Below, in pieces: positions 54,151-64,000 of a stretch of 64,000 nucleotides of DNA. Made by a program: the position numbers and the translations under genes. Below the pieces are notes generated by a model that did not search any database, was not told the origin of the DNA, and worked only from the letters and a program-made list of their open reading frames with translations. Within the stretch, counting starts at the first letter, position 1. Every line of letters begins with the position of its first letter. This DNA comes from Polaribacter sargassicola (GTDB lineage: Bacteria > Bacteroidota > Bacteroidia > Flavobacteriales > Flavobacteriaceae): NCBI RefSeq assembly GCF_021991835.1, contig NZ_JAHDAU010000003.1, positions 329,194 to 393,193 of the forward strand. The letters run 5' to 3'.

Positions 54151-55374
54151 ATGGAAAACTTACAAGCAATAAAACAACGTTTCGGAATTATTGGTAACGA
54201 TATTCAACTAAACAGAGCTTTAGAAAAAGCTGTGAGAGTTGCACCTACAGATATTTCCGTTTTAGTTACCGGAGAAAGTGGTGTTGGTAAAGAAAGTATT
54301 CCTAAAATTATACATTCTTTATCTCATAGAAAACATGCAAAATACATAGCAGTAAACTGTGGTGCAATACCAGAAGGTACAATAGATAGTGAACTTTTTG
54401 GGCATGAAAAAGGGTCTTTTACAGGTGCAACACAAGACAGAAAAGGTTATTTTGAAGTTGCAGATGGAGGAACTATTTTTTTAGATGAAGTAGGAGAACT
54501 TCCTTTAACTACACAAGTACGTTTGTTACGTGTTTTAGAAAACGGAGAATTTATTAAAGTTGGTTCTTCTAAAGTATTAAAAACAAATGTTAGAATTGTA
54601 GCTGCAACTAACGTAAACATGCAAGCTGCTATCCAAAAAGATAAATTTAGAGAAGATTTATATTACAGGTTAAGTACTATAGAAATTAATTTACCTGCAT
54701 TAAGAGATCGTAACGAAGATATTCATTTATTATTTAGAAAATTTGCTTCAGATTTTGCTCAAAAATATAGAATGCCATCTATCCGTTTAGATGAAAATGC
54801 TGTAAATCTATTATTAAACTATCATTTTCCAGGTAATATTCGTCAACTTAAAAATTTAGCAGAACAAATTTCTGTTATAGAAGAAGATAGAATTATTTCT
54901 GCAATTAAACTACAACAGTATTTACCTAATAACAAAGGTAATTTACCAGCTGTTGTTGGCGCTAAAAAAGAAAATGATTTTTCTACAGAGCGAGATATCA
55001 TGTATAAGATTTTATTTGATATGCGTAACGATATTAACGATTTAAAGAAGTTAACTTTAGATTTAATGAAGAATGGAAATGTAGAAGAAGTTCAGCAAGA
55101 AAATCATCACTTGTTAGAAAAAATTTACAGCGACAAAGAATTAAGGGAAAGTGATATAGAAGTTTTAAACATTCCTAAAAACCATTCTACAGAAAAAGAT
55201 TATGATTTTATTGAGACTATTGAAGAAGACGAATCTCTATCTTTACAAGACAAAGAGATAGAAATGATAAAAAAATCTCTAGAAAAAAATAGTAATAAAC
55301 GTAAATTAGCTGCCAAAGAACTCGGTATTTCAGAAAGAACTCTATATCGAAAAATTAAGCAATACGATTTATAA
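54151..55374 (+). CDS. Sigma-54-interacting AAA+ transcriptional activator
   Basis: I start this at 54151 (MENLQAIKQRFG); an ATG at 54142 is an in-frame alternative. The protein has 407 residues and begins directly with the AAA+ domain: Walker A GESGVGKES, the sigma-54 loop KGSFTGA, FLDEVGELP (Walker B) and LRDRNEDI. The C-terminal Fis-type HTH is KRKLAAKELGISERTLYRKI. There is no N-terminal receiver, so the input is unclear. A sigma-54-like element lies near groES at 57161, but a link between them is speculative. It is followed by lptE. Confidence 0.94.
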   Translation: MENLQAIKQRFGIIGNDIQLNRALEKAVRVAPTDISVLVTGESGVGKESIPKIIHSLSHRKHAKYIAVNCGAIPEGTIDSELFGHEKGSFTGATQDRKGYFEVADGGTIFLDEVGELPLTTQVRLLRVLENGEFIKVGSSKVLKTNVRIVAATNVNMQAAIQKDKFREDLYYRLSTIEINLPALRDRNEDIHLLFRKFASDFAQKYRMPSIRLDENAVNLLLNYHFPGNIRQLKNLAEQISVIEEDRIISAIKLQQYLPNNKGNLPAVVGAKKENDFSTERDIMYKILFDMRNDINDLKKLTLDLMKNGNVEEVQQENHHLLEKIYSDKELRESDIEVLNIPKNHSTEKDYDFIETIEEDESLSLQDKEIEMIKKSLEKNSNKRKLAAKELGISERTLYRKIKQYDL

Positions 55375-55436
55375 AAAACCTTATAATTATAAAGTAAGTT
55401 TGTTTTTTATAAACTTATCTAAAAAAGTAATTTTTT

Positions 55437-55943
55437 ATGAAAAAAATATTTTACATCGCATCCTTTTTTATAAGTCTTTTGTTTTTTATAGCTTGCGGTG
55501 CCTACTCTTTTACTGGAGGAAGTACAGGAGACGCTAAAACATTACAAATAGATTTTTTTCCTAATCAAGCTGCATTAGTAGAGCCAAGTTTAAGTCAAAC
55601 TTTCACACAAGAATTAATAGACTTATTTACTCGTCAAACAAACTTAACAACTGTAAAATCTAATGGAGATTTATACTTTAGCGGAGAAATAACAAACTAT
55701 AGAGTAACACCAATGAGTGCTACATCAGACCAAACAGCCGCACAAAACAGATTAACAATAACTGTTAATGTTAGGTTTGAAAATAAATTAGTAGAAAAAG
55801 ATAATTTTGAAAAACAATTTTCTTTTTACTCAGATTTTGCAGCAGATGCACAACTTACTGGTAGTGTTTTAGACGCTGCTTTAGAAGAAATTATAGAAAG
55901 ACTAACACAAGATATTTTTAATGCTTCGGTTGCTAAATGGTAG
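55437..55943 (+). CDS. lptE: LptE-family outer-membrane lipoprotein
   Basis: This 168-residue lipoprotein (lipobox FFIACGAYSF, Cys20) has the Bacteroidota LptE pattern: CGAYSFTGGST, TLQIDFFPNQAALVEPSLSQ and DLYFSGEITNYRVTP. LptE plugs the LptD barrel during lipopolysaccharide insertion in the outer membrane. Its stop overlaps the next gene start by 7 nt, so the two are translated together. Confidence 0.9.
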   Translation: MKKIFYIASFFISLLFFIACGAYSFTGGSTGDAKTLQIDFFPNQAALVEPSLSQTFTQELIDLFTRQTNLTTVKSNGDLYFSGEITNYRVTPMSATSDQTAAQNRLTITVNVRFENKLVEKDNFEKQFSFYSDFAADAQLTGSVLDAALEEIIERLTQDIFNASVAKW

Positions 55944-56719
55944 TATCAAAATTTATAGAAATCTTAGAAAACAATCAAAACATTCATCAATTAGAAACTG
56001 CTGAATTAAAATCTATTATTAATAAATTCCCTTATTTTCAAGCGGCTAGAGCTCTTTATTTAAAAGGATTAAAAAATCAAGATAGCTTTAAATATAATAA
56101 TGAACTAAAAACTACAGCTTCTTACACTGCAGACAGAACTGTTTTGTTTAATTATATTACTGCCAGTAATTTTAATAACGAAGAAAAAAATATTCATCAA
56201 CTTGTTTCAGATAAAATAACAAAAGTAACAGTTACAGAAAAACAAACTGAAACGACTAAAGTTACTGAACCTTCTTCTGAAAAAACGACAAATGAAATTA
56301 CAAAAGTTGATGAAATAAAAGAAGAGTTAGAAATAGGAAAACCAATTTCTTTTTCATCATCAGAAAATTACTCGTTTAGTGAATGGTTACAACTTTCTAC
56401 CAAAAAACCTATTGTTAGAGAAACTAAAGAAAAAATAGAAAAACCAACTATAAAAGAAATACTTATAGATAAATTTATAGAAAATAACCCAAAAATAAAA
56501 CCTTTAGCAAAAGACAAAACCATAGTTGCTACAGTAGAAAAAAACAAACCAGATTCTTTGTTAATGACAGAAACATTGGCTAAAGTGTACTTAGAGCAAA
56601 AGAAGTATGATAATGCAATACAAGCTAATAGAATTTTAAGTTTGAAATATCCGGAAAAAAGTGGTTACTTTGCAGACCAAATAAAAAGAATACAAATTTT
56701 ACAAAAAAATAAATCATGA
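55937..56719 (+). CDS. TPR-like hypothetical protein
   Basis: This 260-residue protein has an N-terminal helical part (residues 1-80), a long low-complexity Lys/Thr/Glu-rich region (about 88-175) and a C-terminal TPR-like pair (about 208-255, LAKVYLEQKKYDNAIQANRI). It has no signal peptide. No known function. It lies between lptE and secG with overlaps on both sides (7 nt and 4 nt), suggesting a co-regulated unit. Confidence 0.7.
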   Translation: MVVSKFIEILENNQNIHQLETAELKSIINKFPYFQAARALYLKGLKNQDSFKYNNELKTTASYTADRTVLFNYITASNFNNEEKNIHQLVSDKITKVTVTEKQTETTKVTEPSSEKTTNEITKVDEIKEELEIGKPISFSSSENYSFSEWLQLSTKKPIVRETKEKIEKPTIKEILIDKFIENNPKIKPLAKDKTIVATVEKNKPDSLLMTETLAKVYLEQKKYDNAIQANRILSLKYPEKSGYFADQIKRIQILQKNKS

Positions 56720-57042
56720 GTTATACAGCTTTTCTAATACTAATTCTAATTGTAGCTTTAGCTTTAATATTAATGGTAATGGTACAAAACCCTAAAGGAG
56801 GAGGTTTATCTTCTTCATTTGGCGGTGGTGGAGCACAATCTTTAGGAGGTGTACAAAACACTAATAACTTTTTAGACAAATCTACTTGGACTTTAGCTAT
56901 TGCTATGTTTGCCTTAATTTTATTAGCAAATTTTGCAATTCCTAGAAGTGGAGACGGAATTCAATTAGACAACACTTTAGAAGGTATAGAAACTACAACA
57001 CCTGTAGAGCAACCTGTAACAAATACAAACGATAGCTTATAA
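56716..57042 (+). CDS. secG: Preprotein translocase subunit SecG
   Basis: This 108-residue protein has two membrane helices (about 4-22 and 55-75) separated by the SecG hallmark QNPKGGGLSSSFGGGGAQSL. It is a nonessential subunit of the SecYEG channel. The C-terminal tail is Thr-rich and typical of Bacteroidota. A strong terminator follows. Confidence 0.95.
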   Translation: MSYTAFLILILIVALALILMVMVQNPKGGGLSSSFGGGGAQSLGGVQNTNNFLDKSTWTLAIAMFALILLANFAIPRSGDGIQLDNTLEGIETTTPVEQPVTNTNDSL

Positions 57043-57066
57043 TAACTATCCGTTTTTATCTATTAT

Positions 57067-57104
57067 AAAAAATGCCAACGAAAATGACACGTTGGCATTT
57101 TTTT
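57067..57104 (+). terminator. Intrinsic terminator after secG
   Basis: A 12-bp stem AAAATGCCAACG/CGTTGGCATTTT with a 9-nt loop and a T-run. It ends the lptE-secG unit and separates it from groES. Confidence 0.93.
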
Positions 57105-57142
57105 ATGTCCAAAAATTAACAATAAAATCAATCAAAGAAAAA

Positions 57143-57178
57143 TTGTCAGTTATAATTTAATGGCACAATTTCTGACAA
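57143..57178 (+). promoter_or_regulatory. Dyad and sigma-54-like element upstream of groES
   Basis: TTGTCAG (57143-57149) and CTGACAA (57172-57178) are perfect inverted repeats around TGGCAC (57161-57166). TGGCAC matches the sigma-54 -24 element; the -12 position reads GA rather than GC after the correct 10-nt spacing. No TAnnTTTG box is seen between here and the ATG at 57225. Candidate stress-specific control of groESL. Confidence 0.45.
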
Positions 57179-57224
57179 ATTATAAAACGTAAAAAATAAT
57201 TTAATTAATCAAAATTTATAAAAA

Positions 57225-57500
57225 ATGGGATTAAACATTAAACCTTTAGCAGACAGAGTTCTTGTAGAACCTGCTCCAGCAGAAACAAAAACAGCGTCTG
57301 GATTAATTATACCAGATAATGCAAAAGAAAAACCACAAAAAGGAACCGTTGTTGCCGTTGGAAACGGAAAGAAAGACGAACCTTTAACTGTTAAAGTTGG
57401 TGACACCGTTTTATATGGTAAATACGGTGGTACAGATCTAAAATTAGATGGCGTAGATTATTTAATGATGCGTGAATCTGATATTTTAGCAATCGTTTAA
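57225..57500 (+). CDS. groES: Co-chaperonin GroES
   Basis: This 91-residue protein forms the heptameric lid of the GroEL chamber. Family blocks are [20 protein letters not shown] with the mobile loop [19 protein letters not shown], then [17 protein letters not shown]. It precedes groEL by 132 nt, with a 22-bp duplication in between. Confidence 0.98.
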   Translation: MGLNIKPLADRVLVEPAPAETKTASGLIIPDNAKEKPQKGTVVAVGNGKKDEPLTVKVGDTVLYGKYGGTDLKLDGVDYLMMRESDILAIV

Positions 57501-57576
57501 AAACTATTTACTGTTGGTTTTTTAATCACCTGTAAAAATTAAAAATAAGTTTAGAATAATATTTTTTAACTAAAAT

Positions 57577-57620
57577 CATATTAATTTCTAATTAAAAACA
57601 TATTAATTTCTAATTAAAAA
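57577..57620 (+). repeat. 22-bp tandem duplication before groEL
   Basis: CATATTAATTTCTAATTAAA plus AA occurs twice in direct tandem (57577-57598 and 57599-57620). It looks like a simple duplication in the groES-groEL spacer. No function assigned. Confidence 0.8.
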
Positions 57621-57629
57621 CAAAATTAA

Positions 57630-59267
<1,638 letters not shown>

Positions 59268-59293
59268 TATCTTGTATTACATTATTATTTTTT

Positions 59294-59330
59294 AAATCTC
59301 AGGCTAAATATTTAGTCTGAGATTTTTTTA
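59294..59330 (+). terminator. Intrinsic terminator after groEL
   Basis: A stem AAATCTCAG-G-CTAAA/TTTAG-T-CTGAGATTT with a tight loop and a T-run. The 345-nt gap 59268-59612 holds this and a second terminator; between them (59331-59551) I see no gene or promoter. Confidence 0.9.
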
Positions 59331-59551
59331 TTTTATTACTTCTGTCATGATTCTAAATATTGCTTTAAAAGTTAATATCGATTTTAAAGTATAATGACGC
59401 AGTTTAAAAAACATTTTTAGAAAGTCTTATTACAAATAAATCATCATCAAAAACACTTATAATCATTTATTTTAAAAAAGTAAAAAGAACTTATATGTAA
59501 TGTTATATTTCTAAAAAAGAATCCCTCTAAACCGTTTTAAATATTTAATAT

Positions 59552-59587
59552 AAAAAGAAAGGCCATCAAATATTTGATGACCTTTTT
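59552..59587 (-). terminator. Intrinsic terminator of the giant repeat gene
   Basis: A stem AAAGG-C-CATCAAA/TTTGATG-A-CCTTT (one internal mismatch) has minus-strand T-runs on its far side. It lies 25 nt after the stop codon at 59613. Confidence 0.85.
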
Positions 59588-59612
59588 ATAACCTTTAAAC
59601 TTATAAATATTA

Positions 59613-62600
59613 CTAATCTACTAAAACTTTCTTATTATAAGATCCTTTACTACTACTAACTTTTACGATATACACTCCTGTTGGTAAATATTCTTTAACA
59701 TCAAATTCATGATAATTTTTTTGCTCATCATCTATTTCCCAAATACCTACCTGTTTTCCTAAAACATTATACAATTGAACAGTGTTTACAATTAAATTAT
59801 CTTGTTTAGTTAAAACTAATTTATTGTTGGTGTTATCTGCATAAATATTTAAAGTAGTGTTACTTATAAGATCATCATCTAAACCTAATACAGAATCTTC
59901 TTTAAACCCTAGTACAAATCTATCTGAATAAACACCAGTATCTAATGTTAATGTAATTATATTATTTACTACTTGATAAGATACTCCTGTTAACTTATCT
60001 TTAATGTATACATTTTCTGGCACATTTTGCATTTCATCAATTGTCAGAGTTATATCCCCTGAATAATCCATTACTATTTCTAATGGAATCTCTAGGTCTT
60101 CTGATATTTCTTGTACTCCTAAAATGGCATATTTCATTTCATCATTAGGTAATTTCCAGTAAATATCTGTTTTCCCTGTATCAAATACTTCTGCATCGAA
60201 TCCTTTATTAAACTCAAATGAGTTACCTTCTTTAAAAGAAATTCCTAACTGACGGTGTAACATTAACTCTTCTTCATTTTTATAACTAAATCCTAATTTA
60301 ATAATTGGCAATAACGTAGATTCATCTTTTGCTGCTGTTTTACCTATTGTCTCTTCTGTTTTAAAGAATACTGATTCTGTTCCCTCTGTAATATATTCTC
60401 TTTGACTATTGTTAAATTCTACATCTCCACCATTACTATCCCCAACAACCATAAAGCCTTGTGCTACAGCAACGTAAGGGCCTGGAGTTGTATATGTACC
60501 ACCACCAATACCAGAAGTGCCATTATTGTCATTACTTGTATTGTCTGGGCTATTAGCTGCTAATCCCATAGCTCTATTTCTAACTCCATAACCTCCAATA
60601 TAGCCTGCAAAAATATGTCCATCAATTCCTTCTCCTTCTCCAATAGCACTTTGATGATGCTCCCAGAAATATAGAGAACCTGTTATTGAATTAATATTAT
60701 CTTCTATAAATTTATTTACATTTAAAGCAGATACATATGGATTTCCTATTAAATATTCTTGATCTCCTGTAAGAGCTAATGGAGTATTGAATTCACCATC
60801 ATTTGGAGACCCCATAAGCGTATAGTTTTGTGGTCTACCAGGTCCTTTAAATATAAAACCTTCTCCACTTCCTATAACTCCAGATTTTCTAGCCTGAAAC
60901 CAATTAGAATACCCCGCAGTACTAGGTGCAAATGTATAAATCCAATAATCTGCCAAACTAATAGGAGTTGTTGTATCTCCATCATAACCTCCAACCCAAG
61001 TAATATCTCTTGCAACACCTGTTTCTGTGTTGTTAATTTCTCCACCATATGTTAATCGGTTTGTACCATCTTTAAAAATAGCTTCTACAGTATATTCTGG
61101 AGAGGAAGCGTCTGGTACAACAGGAGAACTCATATAGTTGTATCTATATAAACTTGGTACTTCTGAATTTTGATCTATCAATAACTTTCCTGAACCTGTA
61201 ACTTGGTTTAAAGAGCTATGTGTTTGTACTAATTGTGCTTTATTAGTGTCATCTGTACTTACTAATCTTATTTCTCCATCTAACACAATATTGTTTGTTA
61301 CAACTAATAAACTATCTGTAATTGCTAATTTTTTATCTGTATTTACAGTTAATTTTCTTGCACTAAACCTACTTCCTATATGATTATAATCATTATCAAT
61401 CACCACAAAACGAGATCTATCTGGAAATCCATTAGACCAAACATCACCACTTTCTCTTGTTGTTATGTCTATTCTATGTAACCCTAATTGTGAATTTGCT
61501 TCTGAATTAGAACTTACTATTTCTGAAATTAATGGATCGTGTGGATGTCTTTCTGGACTTCCATTCTCTAAAGTTCTATAAGGATCTAAAGCATCATCTA
61601 TAAAAACTACCCACTCACTAGGTGTATAATTTTCATTTGGTGCTAATGTTTCGTCTATTCTTACATAAGAAGTTTTGTTTGAAAAAGATTCTATAACATC
61701 ATACCTATTTTCATAAGAAGTCGCATCTGTTGTTCTAGATAACGTAATTATATCATCCGCTCCTTCTATATTGGTTAAATTTACATTAGTTACAACAACA
61801 GCATTATTATTAATATTGGTTATACTATTTGTACCGTTTCCTATTATTACTGACTGACCTACTGCTAATTCTGATGAAACTGTGTATGTTACATCTGGTA
61901 AAATACCTGTTTGATCTCCTGTTTTAGAATTGTACAGTTGAATATTAATTAAATTGGCAGCAATACTATTTGTTGTACTAATATTTGTTACCTCTATCCA
62001 TCGCTCATTTTCAAATTGGTATACCTGTGTAATCATAGCAACTCCATCTACTGTAGTATCTCTATAATCTAAATTCCCCATTGTTGTTACATCATTATCT
62101 AAATCTCCAAATGAATTTACTAAAGAATTGATATCTGTAATAATACTAGGATCTAAACCGTCATTAACTGTATGTCCATTTGCTGTAGAATCATCATTAT
62201 CATCAAAAACATCTAATAAACCATCACCATCTGAATCACCTGCAGAAGCTACGTTTGTATCTCCGTTTTCTCTAATATCTGGAATACTATCTCCATCTGA
62301 ATCTGAATCTAAATAATCTGGAATTTCATCTGAATCTGTGTCCTCAACATCTAAACCAATAATAGTTCCGTTTTCATAATTATCATCAACTCCATTATTA
62401 TTAGCATCTGTAATATTTATACCAGAACCAGAAGGCGCAATATAACCAACTGTTGGTTGCCCCTCTATATTATCTGGTATACCATCATTATCAGCATCGA
62501 TATCTAAGAAATTTAAATAACCATCTAAATCTGAATCTCCATTTGGATATGAATTAGGGGCTCCATTATTATCAGTATCTGCTCCTGTTGTAATCAATAC

Positions 62601-64000
62601 ATTATTTGTATTTTCTGAGGTTCCGTCATTTCCTACATCACCATCAACTAGATCATTAAATCCGTCATTATCGCTATCCGCATAATTGTCGGCCACCCCA
62701 TCTCTATCATCATCAGTTCCTCCAGCTTCTACAACATCTAATATTCCATCATTGTCTGAATCTAAATCTAATTGATTTAAGATACCGTCTCCATCAAAAT
62801 CTCCATTTGGATATGTATCTGGGGTTCCATCTCCATTACCATCTGCGCCTGTTAAAATTAATGCATCAGCTGTATTTGCTCCTGCTGTATCAACACCTGT
62901 ATCTAATACATTTCCTACATCTCCATCTACTACATCATTAAATCCATCGCCATCGGTATCTGCATAATTGTCGGCTCTACCATCTCCATTTGCATCAGTT
63001 CCGCCTGCTTCTACAACATCTGCAATTCCATCATTATCCGCATCTAAATCTAAATGATCTAAAACACCATCGCCATCGGTATCGCCGTTTGGATATGCAT
63101 CTGGGATTCCATCTCCATTACCATCTGCGCCTGTTAAAATTAATGCATCAGTTGTATTTGCTCCTGCTGTATCAACACCTGTATCTAATACATTTGTTGG
63201 ATCTCCATCTACTACATCATTAAATCCATCGCCATCGGTATCTGCATAATTGTCTGCTCTACCATCTCCATTTGAATCAGTTCCGCCTGCTTCTACAACA
63301 TCTGCAATTCCATCATTATCCGCATCTAAATCTAAATGATCTAAAACACCATCGCCATCAGTATCGCCGTTTGAATATGCATCTGGGGTTCCATCTCCAT
63401 TGTCATCTGTTCCTGTTAAAATTAATGCATCAGCTGTATTTGCTCCTGCTGTATCTACACCTGCATCTAATGTATTTGTTGGATCTCCATCTACTACATC
63501 ATTAAATCCATCGCCATCGGTATCTGCATAATTGTCGGCTCTACCATCTCCATTTGCATCAGTTCCGCCTGCTTCTACAACATCTGCAATTCCATCATTA
63601 TCCGCATCTAAATCTAAATGATCTAAAACACCATCGCCATCAGTATCGCCGTTTGAATATGCTTCTGGGGTTCCATCTCCATTGTCATCTGCGCCTGTTA
63701 AAATTAAAGCATTGTTAGTATTAAATCCAGAACCGTCATAACCAGTATCTAATACATTTGTTGGATCTCCATCTACTACATCATTAAATCCATCGCCATC
63801 GGTATCTGCATAATTGTCGGCTCTACCATCTCCATTTGCATCAGTTCCGCCTACTTCTACAACATCTGCAATTCCATCATTATCGGCATCTAAATCTAAA
63901 TAATCTAAAACACCATCACCATCGGTATCGCCGTTTAGATATGCATCTGGGGTTCCATCTCCATTACCATCTGTTCCTGTTAAAATTAATGCATCAGCTG
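59613..64000 (-). CDS. Giant TSP3-type repeat protein with T9SS sorting domain (N-terminal part outside window)
   Basis: The frame is open from the right edge of the window to the stop at 59613 (1,461 full codons visible, and more beyond). The right-hand 1.6 kb encodes acidic repeats with DxDGDG-like calcium loops (such as DTDGDGFNDVVDGD, DADNDGIADVVE), 94 residues each. A lamin-tail-like segment follows (ERWIEVTNIS), then large adhesin-like beta regions. The last 80 residues are a type A T9SS C-terminal sorting domain (LYNVLGKQVG ... YLPTGVYIVKVSSSKGSYNKKVLVD in two pieces). It should be exported by the T9SS and anchored on the surface or secreted, perhaps as an adhesin or gliding-associated protein. 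Confidence 0.9.
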   Translation of the reverse strand, partial: ADALILTGTDGNGDGTPDAYLNGDTDGDGVLDYLDLDADNDGIADVVEVGGTDANGDGRADNYADTDGDGFNDVVDGDPTNVLDTGYDGSGFNTNNALILTGADDNGDGTPEAYSNGDTDGDGVLDHLDLDADNDGIADVVEAGGTDANGDGRADNYADTDGDGFNDVVDGDPTNTLDAGVDTAGANTADALILTGTDDNGDGTPDAYSNGDTDGDGVLDHLDLDADNDGIADVVEAGGTDSNGDGRADNYADTDGDGFNDVVDGDPTNVLDTGVDTAGANTTDALILTGADGNGDGIPDAYPNGDTDGDGVLDHLDLDADNDGIADVVEAGGTDANGDGRADNYADTDGDGFNDVVDGDVGNVLDTGVDTAGANTADALILTGADGNGDGTPDTYPNGDFDGDGILNQLDLDSDNDGILDVVEAGGTDDDRDGVADNYADSDNDGFNDLVDGDVGNDGTSENTNNVLITTGADTDNNGAPNSYPNGDSDLDGYLNFLDIDADNDGIPDNIEGQPTVGYIAPSGSGINITDANNNGVDDNYENGTIIGLDVEDTDSDEIPDYLDSDSDGDSIPDIRENGDTNVASAGDSDGDGLLDVFDDNDDSTANGHTVNDGLDPSIITDINSLVNSFGDLDNDVTTMGNLDYRDTTVDGVAMITQVYQFENERWIEVTNISTTNSIAANLINIQLYNSKTGDQTGILPDVTYTVSSELAVGQSVIIGNGTNSITNINNNAVVVTNVNLTNIEGADDIITLSRTTDATSYENRYDVIESFSNKTSYVRIDETLAPNENYTPSEWVVFIDDALDPYRTLENGSPERHPHDPLISEIVSSNSEANSQLGLHRIDITTRESGDVWSNGFPDRSRFVVIDNDYNHIGSRFSARKLTVNTDKKLAITDSLLVVTNNIVLDGEIRLVSTDDTNKAQLVQTHSSLNQVTGSGKLLIDQNSEVPSLYRYNYMSSPVVPDASSPEYTVEAIFKDGTNRLTYGGEINNTETGVARDITWVGGYDGDTTTPISLADYWIYTFAPSTAGYSNWFQARKSGVIGSGEGFIFKGPGRPQNYTLMGSPNDGEFNTPLALTGDQEYLIGNPYVSALNVNKFIEDNINSITGSLYFWEHHQSAIGEGEGIDGHIFAGYIGGYGVRNRAMGLAANSPDNTSNDNNGTSGIGGGTYTTPGPYVAVAQGFMVVGDSNGGDVEFNNSQREYITEGTESVFFKTEETIGKTAAKDESTLLPIIKLGFSYKNEEELMLHRQLGISFKEGNSFEFNKGFDAEVFDTGKTDIYWKLPNDEMKYAILGVQEISEDLEIPLEIVMDYSGDITLTIDEMQNVPENVYIKDKLTGVSYQVVNNIITLTLDTGVYSDRFVLGFKEDSVLGLDDDLISNTTLNIYADNTNNKLVLTKQDNLIVNTVQLYNVLGKQVGIWEIDDEQKNYHEFDVKEYLPTGVYIVKVSSSKGSYNKKVLVD
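62399..64000 (-). repeat. 282-bp tandem repeats in the giant surface protein gene
   Basis: The string GCATAATTGTC (plus strand) recurs at 62680, 62962, 63244, 63526 and 63808, exactly 282 bp apart, so each unit encodes 94 residues in frame. The units from 62681 rightwards are near identical except a variable middle (for example around 63711-63745); the leftmost (62399-62680) is diverged. The array continues past the window. Confidence 0.92.

Noticed and set aside
54114..54197. A small upstream reading frame (about 27 codons) before the sigma-54 activator
   Set aside because: No codon bias or terminator pairing as in the aromatic leader; weak evidence, kept only as a side note in a finding.
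57577..57620. Possible CRISPR-like repeat
   Set aside because: Only two direct copies without spacer, AT-rich, and in the groES-groEL gap; a simple tandem duplication.
62990..63505. Plus-strand reading frames rich in His and Leu, repeated every 282 bp
   Set aside because: They are antisense shadows of the repeats in the giant minus-strand gene; composition is absurd for a protein and they share the 282-bp period.

Overview
This window is AT-rich (by eye around 30% G+C) and comes from a member of the Flavobacteriaceae, most like a marine genus such as Polaribacter or Tenacibaculum. The reasons are a complete gldK-gldL-gldM-gldN gliding/type IX secretion (T9SS) cluster, a giant repeat protein with a C-terminal T9SS sorting domain, promoter boxes of the Bacteroidota form TAnnTTTG, few Shine-Dalgarno sequences, and typical flavobacterial families (DUF3857 proteins, putative porin, LptE). 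The genus is an inference. I see no mobile element, CRISPR array, rRNA or convincing tRNA; this is mostly core chromosome.

Layout. 1-9.9 kb: a cut-off secreted metallopeptidase, lipB, a nucleoid-associated protein, rnhB, an outer-membrane porin, nhaC and a CPBP membrane protein. 9.9-17.4 kb: two DUF3857/transglutaminase-like proteins (one with catalytic residues lost), a YceI lipoprotein, and a tight rsgA-dtd-tatD-tcdA operon. 18.4-22.6 kb: an aromatic amino acid operon on the minus strand (pheA, aminotransferase, tyrA, DAHP synthase/chorismate mutase) preceded by a short Phe/Tyr-rich leader peptide and a terminator/antiterminator pair. 22.7-35.6 kb: a class V PLP enzyme, a DsbD-like protein, a hydrolase, a YeiH/LysR pair, an MscS channel, two tandem Spy-like periplasmic proteins, a gamma carbonic anhydrase, a glucosaminidase and a D-cysteine desulfhydrase-like enzyme. 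35.8-44 kb: amidohydrolase, ABC-F protein, DUF983 protein, a TPR histidine kinase and its response regulator (frameshifted in this sequence), and a DAO-type oxidoreductase. 44-52.3 kb: gldN/M/L/K, an arginase-fold protein missing half of its metal ligands, and topA. 52.5-59.3 kb: miaB, a sigma-54 activator, lptE, a TPR-like protein, secG, groES and groEL. 59.6-64 kb: the 3' part of a giant TSP3-type calcium-binding repeat protein with 282-bp tandem repeats.

How the parts work together. The aromatic operon is the clearest regulated unit. A ribosome stalling in the leader's Phe/Tyr run should leave one RNA arm free to break the terminator just before pheA, so the operon would be read when charged tRNA-Phe or tRNA-Tyr is scarce. 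The gld cluster builds the T9SS motor and outer-membrane ring that would export proteins such as the giant repeat protein at the right end. Other points to check are a structured dispersed repeat just after two minus-strand stop codons, matched GGGTA dyads flanking the kinase/regulator pair, and an unusual groES upstream region with a sigma-54-like -24 element.
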